Assembly: GCA_947470005.1 (NCBI GenBank)
Contig: CANISA010000129.1
Location: 1-5,220, forward strand
Direction of reading: 5' to 3'
DNA length: 5,220 nt
From: Legionellaceae bacterium
GTDB taxonomy: Bacteria; Pseudomonadota; Gammaproteobacteria; Legionellales; Legionellaceae
Below, piece after piece: positions 1 to 4,730 of the stretch. The notes below the pieces were generated by a model that saw only the letters and a program-made list of their open reading frames with translations, was not told the DNA's origin and did no database searches. Each line of letters starts with the position of its first letter. The stretch's first letter is position 1. The position numbers and the translations under genes are program-made.

Positions 1-180
1 AAAGAGTGCATCACCCCATTTCAAATTTATTTTGAGATTCAGATTAGCGCAGCCACCAGAAATTAATTCGTATGCATCAAGCTGATTATCAGGAAATGCC
101 TGCTCGACCATGGCGGTTATCGTGTCACAAGACAGAGTAACCTGTGCATCTGTTTTTTCCCAGTTTTGCTTAAACGTCAC
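1..180 (-). CDS. Aminoglycoside/choline-type phosphotransferase family protein, N-terminal part (runs off the left edge)
   Basis: This is an open frame of 60 codons without a stop, beginning with GTG at 180-178 and continuing beyond base 1. The start is chosen because a GAGG Shine-Dalgarno sequence lies 8 nt upstream (about 189-192), so GTG is used although no ATG is near. The translation has a polar leader and then YELISGGCANLNLKINLK (residues 37-54). That pattern, an Ile/Leu-Ser-Gly-Gly-x-x-Asn-Leu-Asn turn followed by a beta strand, is typical of the N-terminal nucleotide-binding strand pair of the APH/choline-kinase/fructosamine-kinase fold. Members phosphorylate small molecules such as aminoglycosides, choline, homoserine or sugars in the cytoplasm. 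The catalytic loop and substrate-binding part lie outside the window, so the substrate cannot be inferred. It is the last visible gene of the minus-strand operon, 67 bp after the YecM-like gene. Confidence 0.65.
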   Translation of the reverse strand, partial: MTFKQNWEKTDAQVTLSCDTITAMVEQAFPDNQLDAYELISGGCANLNLKINLKWGDALF

Positions 181-247
181 AAAATTTTCCTCAAAAAATT
201 ACAATCCGCGTTATCAGTGACGTGCATACGATTATTAAGTTTCTCTG

Positions 248-763
248 CTACGTAAGATTCGCAATCTCCCATCCCTGCAATATGACAATGTCTCTCAAAG
301 AGATATCATAAAACTTGGCTGTTTTGTCGTTATCAAAGGTAATGAATGCTGGCAGACAGTGCTGTCCATGATCTTTAACGCCCGTTAACACATGCTCATG
401 TTGTTTGATAAACCCTGGTAATTTATTTCCAACCACTATGCCGATACTTTCCAGCCCACTGGGGTACATGTGTACAGGGCGAGGCGCCGGTAATTCAATC
501 ATCGAAACGGTAAATCCATCTTCTAAGCGCAATGGTTCTTTTAAAATAAGAATTGCGACAGCGCGATCGTTAAATTGTGTTTCAACAAATTCACTACAAT
601 GTTTTTTTAATTCATCTTTCAGTCGCTCGTATTCAGATGTTGTAGCGGTGCGATAAAGCAAGTGGCTCATAGGCATACCACTGATATTAATATCAGATTG
701 CTTCATTCGATAAAGCAAATCTGAAAAAAATGCGTTGTAATCGCCAATCAACTCTTTAATCAT
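248..763 (-). CDS. YecM/VOC-fold family protein
   Basis: A complete 171-residue cytoplasmic protein. The ATG at 763-761 is preceded by AGGA about 10 nt upstream. It resembles E. coli YecM, a putative metal-binding protein of the vicinal-oxygen-chelate (glyoxalase-like) fold with no settled reaction. Matching landmarks, in order, are SHLLYRTATTSEYERL (residues 33-48, His34 at the position of the YecM 'DHISLR' histidine), VAILILKEPL (69-78), SMIELPAPRP (87-96, Glu90), YPSGLESIGIVV (100-111, Glu105) and a C-terminal TAKFYDISLRDIV (148-160). His34, Glu90 and Glu105 are the likely metal ligands by analogy. It lies 52 bp after the stop of the RidA-like C-terminal half and in the same direction, so it was presumably co-transcribed with it. 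The insertion upstream may now separate it from the operon promoter. The family call is fairly firm; the function is unknown. Confidence 0.8.
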   Translation of the reverse strand: MIKELIGDYNAFFSDLLYRMKQSDINISGMPMSHLLYRTATTSEYERLKDELKKHCSEFVETQFNDRAVAILILKEPLRLEDGFTVSMIELPAPRPVHMYPSGLESIGIVVGNKLPGFIKQHEHVLTGVKDHGQHCLPAFITFDNDKTAKFYDISLRDIVILQGWEIANLT

Positions 764-815
764 TATATATAAATCCTTCAGGTGTTAGCCATGCCATATA
801 AATTTCAGTCATGTT

Positions 816-1050
816 TCAAATATATGCAACTGCTGTGATTTCTAAAATGAGTCTTGCATCCGTAATTAAATCAGTTACCCCAACAACCGTTGATGAGCAC
901 AGATGATCGCCAAAGAAGCTGGACACAATTTTTCCTATTTTATCTCCATTTTTTTGAGCATCAACAATAAATACAAACAATTGCACAACATCCTTCAGTG
1001 TTCCACCAGATGCTTTGAGAATGACCTCAAGGTTCTCCATCGTCAATCTA
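816..1050 (-). pseudogene. RidA/YjgF-family gene, 3' half (disrupted by the transposon)
   Basis: This is the C-terminal 77 residues of a RidA (YjgF/YER057c/UK114) family protein, starting right at the transposon's left junction. The segment MENLEVILKASGGTLKDVVQ, followed by LFVFIVD, is the characteristic helix, 'AGG(T/S)-xx-DVV' turn and strand of the family. It ends in LILEITAVAYI, the family's usual terminal strand. It has no proper start: the first codons after the junction are AGA TTG ACG ATG, with no Shine-Dalgarno site. Joined to the half at 3504-3714 through a single TA, the reading frame is continuous (…SPENQA-RLTMENLE…) and gives 147 residues. Canonical RidA enzymes have a catalytic Arg in 'P-A-R-S'; here the position reads CSSTVVGV. 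The intact protein was therefore probably not a standard enamine/imine deaminase. Confidence 0.88.
1049..1050. repeat. TA target-site duplication, left copy
   Basis: The dinucleotide TA sits directly outside the left terminal repeat, which starts TACTGCGCGC at 1051. The matching copy is at 3504-3505. IS630/Tc1/mariner transposases insert at TA and duplicate it. Keeping just one TA restores the RidA-like reading frame exactly. Confidence 0.9.
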
Positions 1051-1082
1051 TACTGCGCGCGGTCACAATCTTAAGTTTTGAG
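1051..1082 (+). repeat. Left terminal inverted repeat of the transposon
   Basis: The repeat reads TACTGCGCGCGGT, then CACAATCTTAAG, then TTTTGAG. Its reverse complement is found at 3472-3503 with one difference (T versus G at position 13). The GC-rich outer part (GCGCGCGG) and the AT-rich inner part (CTTAAGTTTTGAG) are typical of a transposase-binding end. Similarity to the internal copy at 1820 continues weakly further inward: CAGAA lies at offset 37 here and 36 there, and TTTTCGTG at offset 59 here and 52 there. Confidence 0.93.
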
Positions 1083-1101
1083 CACCCCAGAATCTCTGAA
1101 T

Positions 1102-1130
1102 TTGAATTATTTTCGTGTGCATACTATAGT
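1102..1130 (+). promoter_or_regulatory. Candidate sigma-70 promoter of the 182-residue cargo gene
   Basis: A -35 box TTGAAT (1102-1107) and a -10 box TATAGT (1125-1130) are separated by 17 bp. This predicts a start near 1137 and a leader of about 27 nt that includes the Shine-Dalgarno GAGGAA (1153-1158) before the ATG at 1164. The promoter lies wholly inside the transposon, just inboard of the left repeat, so the cargo gene carries its own promoter wherever the element inserts. The -10 box sits in a perfect palindrome. This is a consensus match only. Confidence 0.55.
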
Positions 1131-1133
1131 ATG
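1120..1133. promoter_or_regulatory. 14-bp perfect palindrome over the -10 box (candidate operator, possible divergent promoter)
   Basis: CATACTATAGTATG is its own reverse complement and covers the -10 box of the cargo-gene promoter, a position where a bound dimer would block transcription. Because it is symmetric, it also supplies TATAGT on the minus strand (1123-1128), with TTAAGA at 1146-1151 at a 17-bp spacing. A second promoter could thus point out of the element toward the RidA 3' half and the YecM-like gene. No obvious DNA-binding regulator is encoded in the element besides the transposase and the two unknown proteins. Confidence 0.45.
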
Positions 1134-1163
1134 ATATGACCTAGTTCTTAATGAGGAACGAAC

Positions 1164-1712
1164 ATGAAAAAAGCTACAGAGGCATCATTTGCAGACATGT
1201 TGAACTCACGACCTATATCTCAACTGTCCAATATGCTTATAGAGCAACAGACTATTGGTGTTACGGAAAAGCGTGCTCTCCTTCTACTACAGCATCCAAT
1301 GATCACTCATGATACAGAGCTGCAAACCTATATTAATAGCCACAAATCACCAGACACCATAATAAGCGAATTACGTCTAGATGAGGCAAGCACTAAAGAT
1401 ATAAAAGAGGTCTTGGTAAAACAAATAGAAGCTCAAATAGCTGAAAATGCAGGTCTCACAAGTCAACGCCTACCTCTACAAGAAAGAAAAAAAATTGAAG
1501 CCACGCTTGAACCAGAAATGTTGGACGATGAGGAAATTAATGCTGTCGTTACTAAAATGGCTAAGTACAAAGCTGCACTTACAGTTGCAATGCCTAGTAC
1601 CGAACAACAAAGATTTCTTAGAAAATTAAATGCTTGTCAAAGAGCGCTGGATGAATTAAAAAGTGACTATGTAGATGAAAAGCTATCAGGACAAAAGCCA
1701 TCAAATACATAA
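1164..1712 (+). CDS. Hypothetical protein, transposon cargo (182 aa, unrecognised)
   Basis: I do not recognise this protein. The ATG at 1164 is preceded by GAGGAA with 5 nt spacing and by a plausible promoter, so it looks like a real, expressed gene. The product is 182 residues, soluble (no signal peptide or membrane segment), rich in Lys, Glu, Leu, Ala and Gln, and probably mostly helical. The central charged stretch from about residue 70 to 130 (STKDIKEVLVKQIEAQIAE, then LQERKKIEATLEPEMLDDEE) could form long helices or a coiled coil. The C-terminus is polar and ends EKLSGQKPSNT. A strong hairpin begins at the base after the stop. It lies between the outer left end and the internal end copy, so it is a passenger gene and not part of the core IS. 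A secreted effector, an antitoxin-like factor or a transposition accessory protein are all possible; nothing in the sequence decides between them. Confidence 0.72.
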   Translation: MKKATEASFADMLNSRPISQLSNMLIEQQTIGVTEKRALLLLQHPMITHDTELQTYINSHKSPDTIISELRLDEASTKDIKEVLVKQIEAQIAENAGLTSQRLPLQERKKIEATLEPEMLDDEEINAVVTKMAKYKAALTVAMPSTEQQRFLRKLNACQRALDELKSDYVDEKLSGQKPSNT

Positions 1713-1758
1713 TTAGAAATCCATGGGATCATGACGCGATGACGCCATGGATTTCTAA
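1713..1758. other. 46-nt hairpin directly after the cargo gene (possible terminator or structural end)
   Basis: The arms TTAGAAATCCATGG (1713-1726) and CCATGGATTTCTAA (1745-1758) are perfect 14-bp reverse complements starting one base after the TAA stop. Inside them TCAT (1729-1732) can pair with ATGA (1739-1742) across a 2x2 internal loop, leaving a 6-nt loop. No T-run follows on the plus strand (AGGACATAATCCC), so it is not a classical intrinsic terminator. It may instead protect the mRNA 3' end, act as a factor-dependent terminator, or be a remnant of a palindromic repeat. Confidence 0.6.
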
Positions 1759-1819
1759 AGGACATAATCCCTTAAAAAAATATAATCAATCATGCTTTTC
1801 TATAGACAAAACCATACTC

Positions 1820-1848
1820 TACTGCACGCGGTCACAATTTTAAGTTTT
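1820..1848 (+). repeat. Third, internal copy of the transposon end, in the same orientation as the left end
   Basis: The copy reads TACTGCACGCGGT, then CACAATTTTAAG, then TTTT. It matches the left end at 27 of 29 positions and the right end (reverse complement) at 26 of 29. It points inward toward the 116-residue gene and the transposase, so 1820-3503 would form a complete 1684-bp IS with inverted ends. The two bases before it are TC, not TA, so it is not flanked like a fresh insertion. It lies in the gap between the two plus-strand genes (1713-1880), which otherwise holds just the hairpin at 1713-1758 and an A-rich stretch. Confidence 0.88.
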
Positions 1849-1880
1849 CATGATGCAGAAAGTGTGGTATCTTTTCGTGC

Positions 1881-2231
1881 ATGAAAAAATGGACACATGA
1901 CCCTCACAGCGGTGGCTCTAAAGTTTCGCCGAAAATACACGAAGAAATCCGCAAACAAATAGAGGCATTCGCGTGCACACGGCCTTGGTATCCAGACATT
2001 CAATTAAAAGCGCGATTTAAAGGCCAGTTTTGTTACATCGATACACTGGAGAAAAGAGACGGGGAAGACCGATTTTTTTCTTTATGCCGCTTACGATATT
2101 TAAGTGGTGGTTGGAGTCTTGCACTATTTACATGGAGCAATGAGCGTTACTCAGCCTGCATTTTTCCAAATGGACAATGGGACGGAACGATTGAAGAAGC
2201 GCTTGCAGTTTGTGATCCATTTATTTTTTAG
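1881..2231 (+). CDS. Conserved-looking 116-aa hypothetical protein, IS-associated
   Basis: The ATG at 1881 is the only ATG start possible, since an in-frame TGA lies at 1851-1853. It is 61 bp inside the internal end copy, with no clear Shine-Dalgarno site. A weak TTTTCA (1845-1850) with 17 bp spacing to TATCTT (1868-1873) would give a nearly leaderless transcript. Notable segments are the N-terminal MKKWTHDPHSGGSKV, then ARFKGQFCYIDTLEK (residues 44-58), then a run rich in Trp, Tyr, Phe and Arg including LCRLRYLSGGWSLALFTWSN, and FPNGQWDG near the end. I recall small uncharacterised proteins with W-T-x-x-P/S-H/Q-S-G-G and RGQFCYID segments from cyanobacteria and other bacteria; this is from memory and unverified. 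The stop is 3 bp from the transposase stop on the other strand, so the two genes are tightly convergent inside the inner IS. No function can be given. Confidence 0.75.
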   Translation: MKKWTHDPHSGGSKVSPKIHEEIRKQIEAFACTRPWYPDIQLKARFKGQFCYIDTLEKRDGEDRFFSLCRLRYLSGGWSLALFTWSNERYSACIFPNGQWDGTIEEALAVCDPFIF

Positions 2232-2234
2232 AGG

Positions 2235-3410
2235 CTAAGCTACTTTTTGTAAGTTTTGACCATCATTTTGAGTTCTATGTGCCATGATTTGTTCGCAGGA
2301 TTCACGGCTAACAACGAATTCAAAATCAGCAGGCAGACCGCGCAGCGTAGGCTGGTCGAAACGGCGCCCAATATTTTTTGATACTTGTTCTTCAGTAAAA
2401 AGTTGAAATTTAAGCGTTAGTAAAGAGTCAAGTTGCTTTTGATGTGTACTCCCCATCGTTTTCAAAAATGTTGAGATAGTTCCGCTAAACAGAGCAAAAT
2501 TATTATAATATTTTGAATTGAGACACTCTTTTTTAGTCAGTTTCCATAATCGTTCGATCAAATTTAGGTTAGGAGAATATGGGGGCAGAAATAAGAGTTC
2601 TATTTCAAGTTTCTGAGCCAGCTCTATCACTAATCGGCATCGCTGGTATCGTGCATTATCTAAAACAATGGTGATAGGTAACGTTGTATTTTCTGCTAGT
2701 TTTCTTAACAACTCACATACCTGGATAGATGTGATATAGGAGTCGTTAGTAACCATTTCTAATGTTTTGGTTATGGCATTAAGGGCGCCCAAGACATTAA
2801 AACGCTGACGTCCAGAAGGTGTCCTGACAAAAACACGCGTTACGCACCAGAGGAAACCTAAAAAAGCACCCATAACAAAATGAGCAGCATCGACAAAATA
2901 CACGGATCGTTTTCCGGCTTTAGCTTCCGCTAGTCGAGGCTGAAGTTGTTCATCATGAAATTTTTGTTGAGCCTCCATATCAACTTTTGCAGGAATGCTG
3001 CCTACTTTGCGCCATTTGATGTCCAATGTTTTTAAATATGCCCGCATTTGTGTGTTTTTTATAGTGACCCCGGTAAGATCTAGAACTTCTTTGCAAGCCT
3101 GCGTGATGGTTGAAACAGGATTTTTGTCAAAATGAGCTTTGATTGATTCATCAAAAGCTTGTAATTGGCTTATGGGTTTTCTGAAATTGAGTGCTGTAAC
3201 CCACGATTCGCCTTTGCCAAGATATTGATGGACATAATCAATAATGGTTGGCTCACTTAGACCCGTGATGCTTGAGATCTGATTATTTGAAATGCCTTCT
3301 GCTCTAAGCAGCAAAACATGGGCGCGTTGCCTGATGATATGGTGTATATGATTCTGATGGAGTTTCATCAGCGATAAGCGTGTATTTGTCGGTAAATTGA
3401 TCCGGAGCAT
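2235..3410 (-). CDS. IS630-family DD34E transposase
   Basis: A 391-residue transposase with the order expected of IS630/Tc1/mariner enzymes. The N-terminal helix-turn-helix spans about residues 27-66 (RQRAHVLLLRAEGISNNQIS, then GLSEPTIIDYV) and binds the terminal repeats. An RNase-H-fold catalytic domain follows. The metal-binding acids are Asp174 (YFVDAAHF), Asp251 (IVLDNARYQ) and Glu286 (SPNLNLIERLWK), with 34 residues between the last two, i.e. DD34E. LPPYSPNLNLIERLW is the family signature. The frame is open with no lesion, so the enzyme is likely active. The tail from about residue 345 extends beyond most family members (about 340-350 aa). The start ATG at 3410 has a weak GGAT about 7 nt upstream. 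It overlaps the end of the RidA N-terminal fusion frame (stop 3304-3306) and lies in the host operon's direction, so readthrough from the operon could express it. Confidence 0.95.
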   Translation of the reverse strand: MLRINLPTNTRLSLMKLHQNHIHHIIRQRAHVLLLRAEGISNNQISSITGLSEPTIIDYVHQYLGKGESWVTALNFRKPISQLQAFDESIKAHFDKNPVSTITQACKEVLDLTGVTIKNTQMRAYLKTLDIKWRKVGSIPAKVDMEAQQKFHDEQLQPRLAEAKAGKRSVYFVDAAHFVMGAFLGFLWCVTRVFVRTPSGRQRFNVLGALNAITKTLEMVTNDSYITSIQVCELLRKLAENTTLPITIVLDNARYQRCRLVIELAQKLEIELLFLPPYSPNLNLIERLWKLTKKECLNSKYYNNFALFSGTISTFLKTMGSTHQKQLDSLLTLKFQLFTEEQVSKNIGRRFDQPTLRGLPADFEFVVSRESCEQIMAHRTQNDGQNLQKVA

Positions 3411-3462
3411 CTACAATCCATTGCAAATTAAGATCGCAACATGATGATCCCAAAGACAAAGA

Positions 3463-3468
3463 AGTCAA
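3463..3468 (-). promoter_or_regulatory. Candidate -35 box of the transposase gene
   Basis: TTGACT on the minus strand, just inside the right terminal repeat, is a good -35 match about 50 bp upstream of the transposase ATG. No convincing -10 is found at 16-18 bp (the sequence there reads ATCATGTTG), so the transposase promoter may be weak or absent. This is a tentative single-box call. Confidence 0.25.
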
Positions 3469-3471
3469 GCC

Positions 3472-3503
3472 CTCAAAACTTAAGATTGTGCCCGCGCGCA
3501 GTA
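3472..3503 (-). repeat. Right terminal inverted repeat of the transposon
   Basis: Read on the minus strand it begins TACTGCGCGCGGG, continues CACAATCTTAAG and ends TTTTGAG. It matches the left repeat at 31 of 32 positions. The junction with the host gene is at 3503/3504. Confidence 0.93.
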
Positions 3504-3505
3504 TA
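3504..3505. repeat. TA target-site duplication, right copy
   Basis: TA directly outside the right terminal repeat, matching 1049-1050. On the minus strand the host codon GC|T is completed by this TA, and the same holds with the other copy after excision. Confidence 0.9.
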
Positions 3506-3714
3506 GCCTGATTTTCAGGACTAAAATCCAATTCCTGAAATTCTTCAGGTTCATGTGGATGTGAATGATAAATTGGCGCGGCGTTCACGCCGGAAATATA
3601 AACCGGTTTACCAGACAATACCCTGATAGCTGGTACATAGGGCATATTCCATTGTGGATTATCTATCAATTTTTCTTGACTGACCGCATGAATAATTTCA
3701 AATTTACTATTCAT
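3504..3714 (-). pseudogene. RidA/YjgF-family gene, 5' half (disrupted by the transposon)
   Basis: This is the N-terminal 70 residues of the RidA-like protein: start ATG at 3714, then NMPYVPAIRVLSGKPVYISG (residues 23-42). That is the family's 'PYxxAxxVxxxxxVYISG' strand region, followed by a His-rich loop (APIYHSHPHEPEEF) and SPENQA at the junction. The start overlaps the SnoaL-like stop by 8 bp (ATGAATAG), which suggests translational coupling. In the present state the frame does not stop at the junction. It runs through the terminal repeat and on to 3304, adding 66 transposon-encoded residues (LRAGTILSFEG…RPCFAA) and giving a 136-residue chimera that lacks the RidA trimer core. The other half is at 816-1050. 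Confidence 0.9.
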
Positions 3715-4126
3715 GTATTTGGCCTAACTGGCGTAACATAGCGAGATCATCCGTTAATCGCCAATGCTCAACAATTTGATTATTGGCTATGCGTTCAATC
3801 TGCATCTGACTAACTTTTATCTTTTTGTTAGTTGGTGCCAATCCAAAAAAGTCACCCGTATGCGTTCCATACATGGTGGTATGAACGGCAACTTGCGATT
3901 CAGAAATAACCATATTTTCTATAACATAGTTCAGATCAGGAAAGGCCTTACGGATCCCGGCAACAATAGGCTTTAATCCAATAGGACCTGGCAGTGGATT
4001 GGGGGATCCAGGGCTATGATTAATGTAGTCCACAGCAATAATTTCATCGATCACATCAAGATCACCATTATTCCAAACGTCCTTAAAATATCGCGTAATG
4101 AGTCTTTCGTTAATCATTTTAAACAT
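3707..4126 (-). CDS. SnoaL-like polyketide cyclase / ester cyclase family protein
   Basis: A complete 139-residue protein of the SnoaL branch of the NTF2-like cone fold. Members are small cytoplasmic enzymes that cyclise polyketide esters or hydrolyse and isomerise small substrates, and many have unknown substrates. Landmarks are YFKDVWNNGDLDVIDEII (residues 13-30), DYINHSPG (33-40, the D-x-x-x-H segment), GLKPIVAGIRKAFPDLNYVI (50-69), THTGDFFGLAPTNKKI (88-103) and the terminal IVEHWRLTDDLAMLRQLG (118-135, with conserved E-H-W-x-x-x-D). The ATG at 4126 is preceded by GGAGG at 9 nt, better than the later ATG at residue 4. Its start overlaps the regulator's stop and its own stop overlaps the RidA-like start, each by 8 bp. 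It is thus the second gene of the operon. The substrate is unknown. Confidence 0.88.
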   Translation of the reverse strand: MFKMINERLITRYFKDVWNNGDLDVIDEIIAVDYINHSPGSPNPLPGPIGLKPIVAGIRKAFPDLNYVIENMVISESQVAVHTTMYGTHTGDFFGLAPTNKKIKVSQMQIERIANNQIVEHWRLTDDLAMLRQLGQIHE

Positions 4127-4616
4127 AGGACTGATCCTCCGGTAGCATTTTTCTTAATAATTCTGCAAGCTGTAGTTTTTCTGCATCGCTTAATGTTTGC
4201 GTCAATTTACGTTCACAAGCGGCTTGAATTTCCATCGCTTTATCTATGAGACCAAGTCCTTTTGGGGTGAGTTTGATAAATGCAGAGCGTGCATCTTCTT
4301 CCTCGATACCTTTACGTTTGGTTATGAAATCCAATTCAATCAGCCTGTTTATCAGGTTACTCATTGCCCCTGACGTCACAAGAACCTCTTCCATGATGTT
4401 CTTAACCGATATTTCTGCTTGAGGACCTTTGCGCCTGATAGTAACCAGAACAGAAAAAATATTGGGTGTCAGGCCAAGCGGCTTAAGGGATTTATCTAGT
4501 GCCACAATAACATGTGAGAAGCTACGCAATATTCTGCCGACAACAGCCTTTCCACTACAATCAATATCGGGGCGTTGAACTGTCCAATCAGAAATTATTT
4601 CGTCCACGATATCCAT
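4119..4616 (-). CDS. MarR-family transcriptional regulator
   Basis: A winged helix-turn-helix regulator of 165 residues, first gene of the operon. From the chosen start, a dimerisation helix with SHVIVALDKSLKPLGLTPNI (residues 34-53) is followed by SVKNIMEEVLVTSGAMSNLI (70-89) and NRLIELDFITKRK. This contains the recognition helix at about 81-94. The wing holds EEEDARSAFIKLTPKG (105-120), where D-x-R and the basic-free turn are typical of MarR. C-terminal helices complete the dimer interface. I take ATG 4616 as the start. An upstream in-frame TTG at 4652 would lie only about 3 nt after the predicted transcription start and has no Shine-Dalgarno site. MarR proteins commonly repress their own operon until a small phenolic or similar ligand binds. 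The dyad over the promoter fits autoregulation, and the downstream enzymes would be its regulon. Confidence 0.9.
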   Translation of the reverse strand: MDIVDEIISDWTVQRPDIDCSGKAVVGRILRSFSHVIVALDKSLKPLGLTPNIFSVLVTIRRKGPQAEISVKNIMEEVLVTSGAMSNLINRLIELDFITKRKGIEEEDARSAFIKLTPKGLGLIDKAMEIQAACERKLTQTLSDAEKLQLAELLRKMLPEDQSYV

Positions 4617-4661
4617 TGGTTTTCTACCCGTTTGTGTAAGAAGTCGAATCAAGTTGCAAAC

Positions 4662-4690
4662 ATAATAGCATTCAAAAAGACTTTTGTAAA
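4662..4690 (-). promoter_or_regulatory. Sigma-70 promoter of the marR-snoaL-ridA-yecM operon
   Basis: On the minus strand TTTACA (4690-4685) and TATTAT (4667-4662) are spaced by 17 bp, and the -10 is preceded by TGC, an extended -10 motif. Both boxes match consensus at five of six positions. Transcription should start near 4655, giving a leader of about 39 nt to ATG 4616. This argues against the TTG start at 4652. Confidence 0.7.
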
Positions 4691-4704
4691 ACCTTTTTAG
4701 AATG
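4669..4704. promoter_or_regulatory. Imperfect dyad over the -35 box, candidate MarR operator
   Basis: CATTCAAAAAG (4669-4679) and CTTTTTAGAATG (4693-4704) are reverse complements except for one extra base, around a 13-nt centre that is itself nearly symmetric (TTTTGTAAAA). The dyad covers the -35 box and the spacer of the operon promoter, as expected for an autorepressing MarR dimer. It could also form a weak hairpin by chance because it is AT-rich. Confidence 0.4.
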
Positions 4705-4730
4705 GCATTATGTATGAGACACGCTCTTTT

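Larger units (their letters stand above)
1051..3503 (-). mobile_element. IS630/Tc1-type transposon of 2453 bp with passenger genes, inserted in a RidA-like gene
   Basis: The element is bounded by 32-bp terminal inverted repeats (1051-1082 and 3472-3503) that differ at one position, each flanked by TA. It contains a DD34E transposase on the minus strand (2235-3410), a convergent 116-residue gene (1881-2231), an unrecognised 182-residue gene (1164-1712) and an additional internal terminal sequence at 1820-1848. Many IS630 elements are about 1.1-1.3 kb and carry only the transposase, so this is an enlarged, cargo-bearing form. The host gene can be rebuilt in frame without scars, which fixes both ends at base resolution. 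The near identity of the ends and the open transposase frame suggest a fairly recent insertion. Whether the inner unit 1820-3503 can also move on its own is not known; it has no TA on its left. Confidence 0.93.

Noticed and set aside
405..656. Plus-strand open frame of 83 codons
   Set aside because: It lies inside the YecM-like gene on the opposite strand, has no Shine-Dalgarno site and its translation shows no family features.
903..1139. Plus-strand open frame of 78 codons crossing the left end of the transposon
   Set aside because: It is antisense to the RidA 3' half and then simply reads the terminal repeat. The similarity of its LRAVTILSFE segment to the chimeric RidA frame comes from the repeat itself, not from protein homology.
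1447..1629. 60-codon plus-strand frame inside the cargo gene
   Set aside because: It is out-of-frame within the better-supported 182-residue gene and has no start signals of its own.
1713..1758. Integron attC-type recombination site after the cargo gene
   Set aside because: The hairpin position after a stop codon is suggestive, but the arms lack the GTTRRRY/RYYYAAC core sites and no integrase is present.
3764..4249. Two plus-strand frames over the SnoaL-like and MarR genes
   Set aside because: Both are antisense shadows of strongly supported minus-strand genes and lack ribosome binding sites.
4650..4652. TTG as start of the MarR-family gene
   Set aside because: It would sit about 3 nt after the predicted transcription start and has no Shine-Dalgarno site. 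The ATG at 4616 leaves a normal leader and gives the usual family length.
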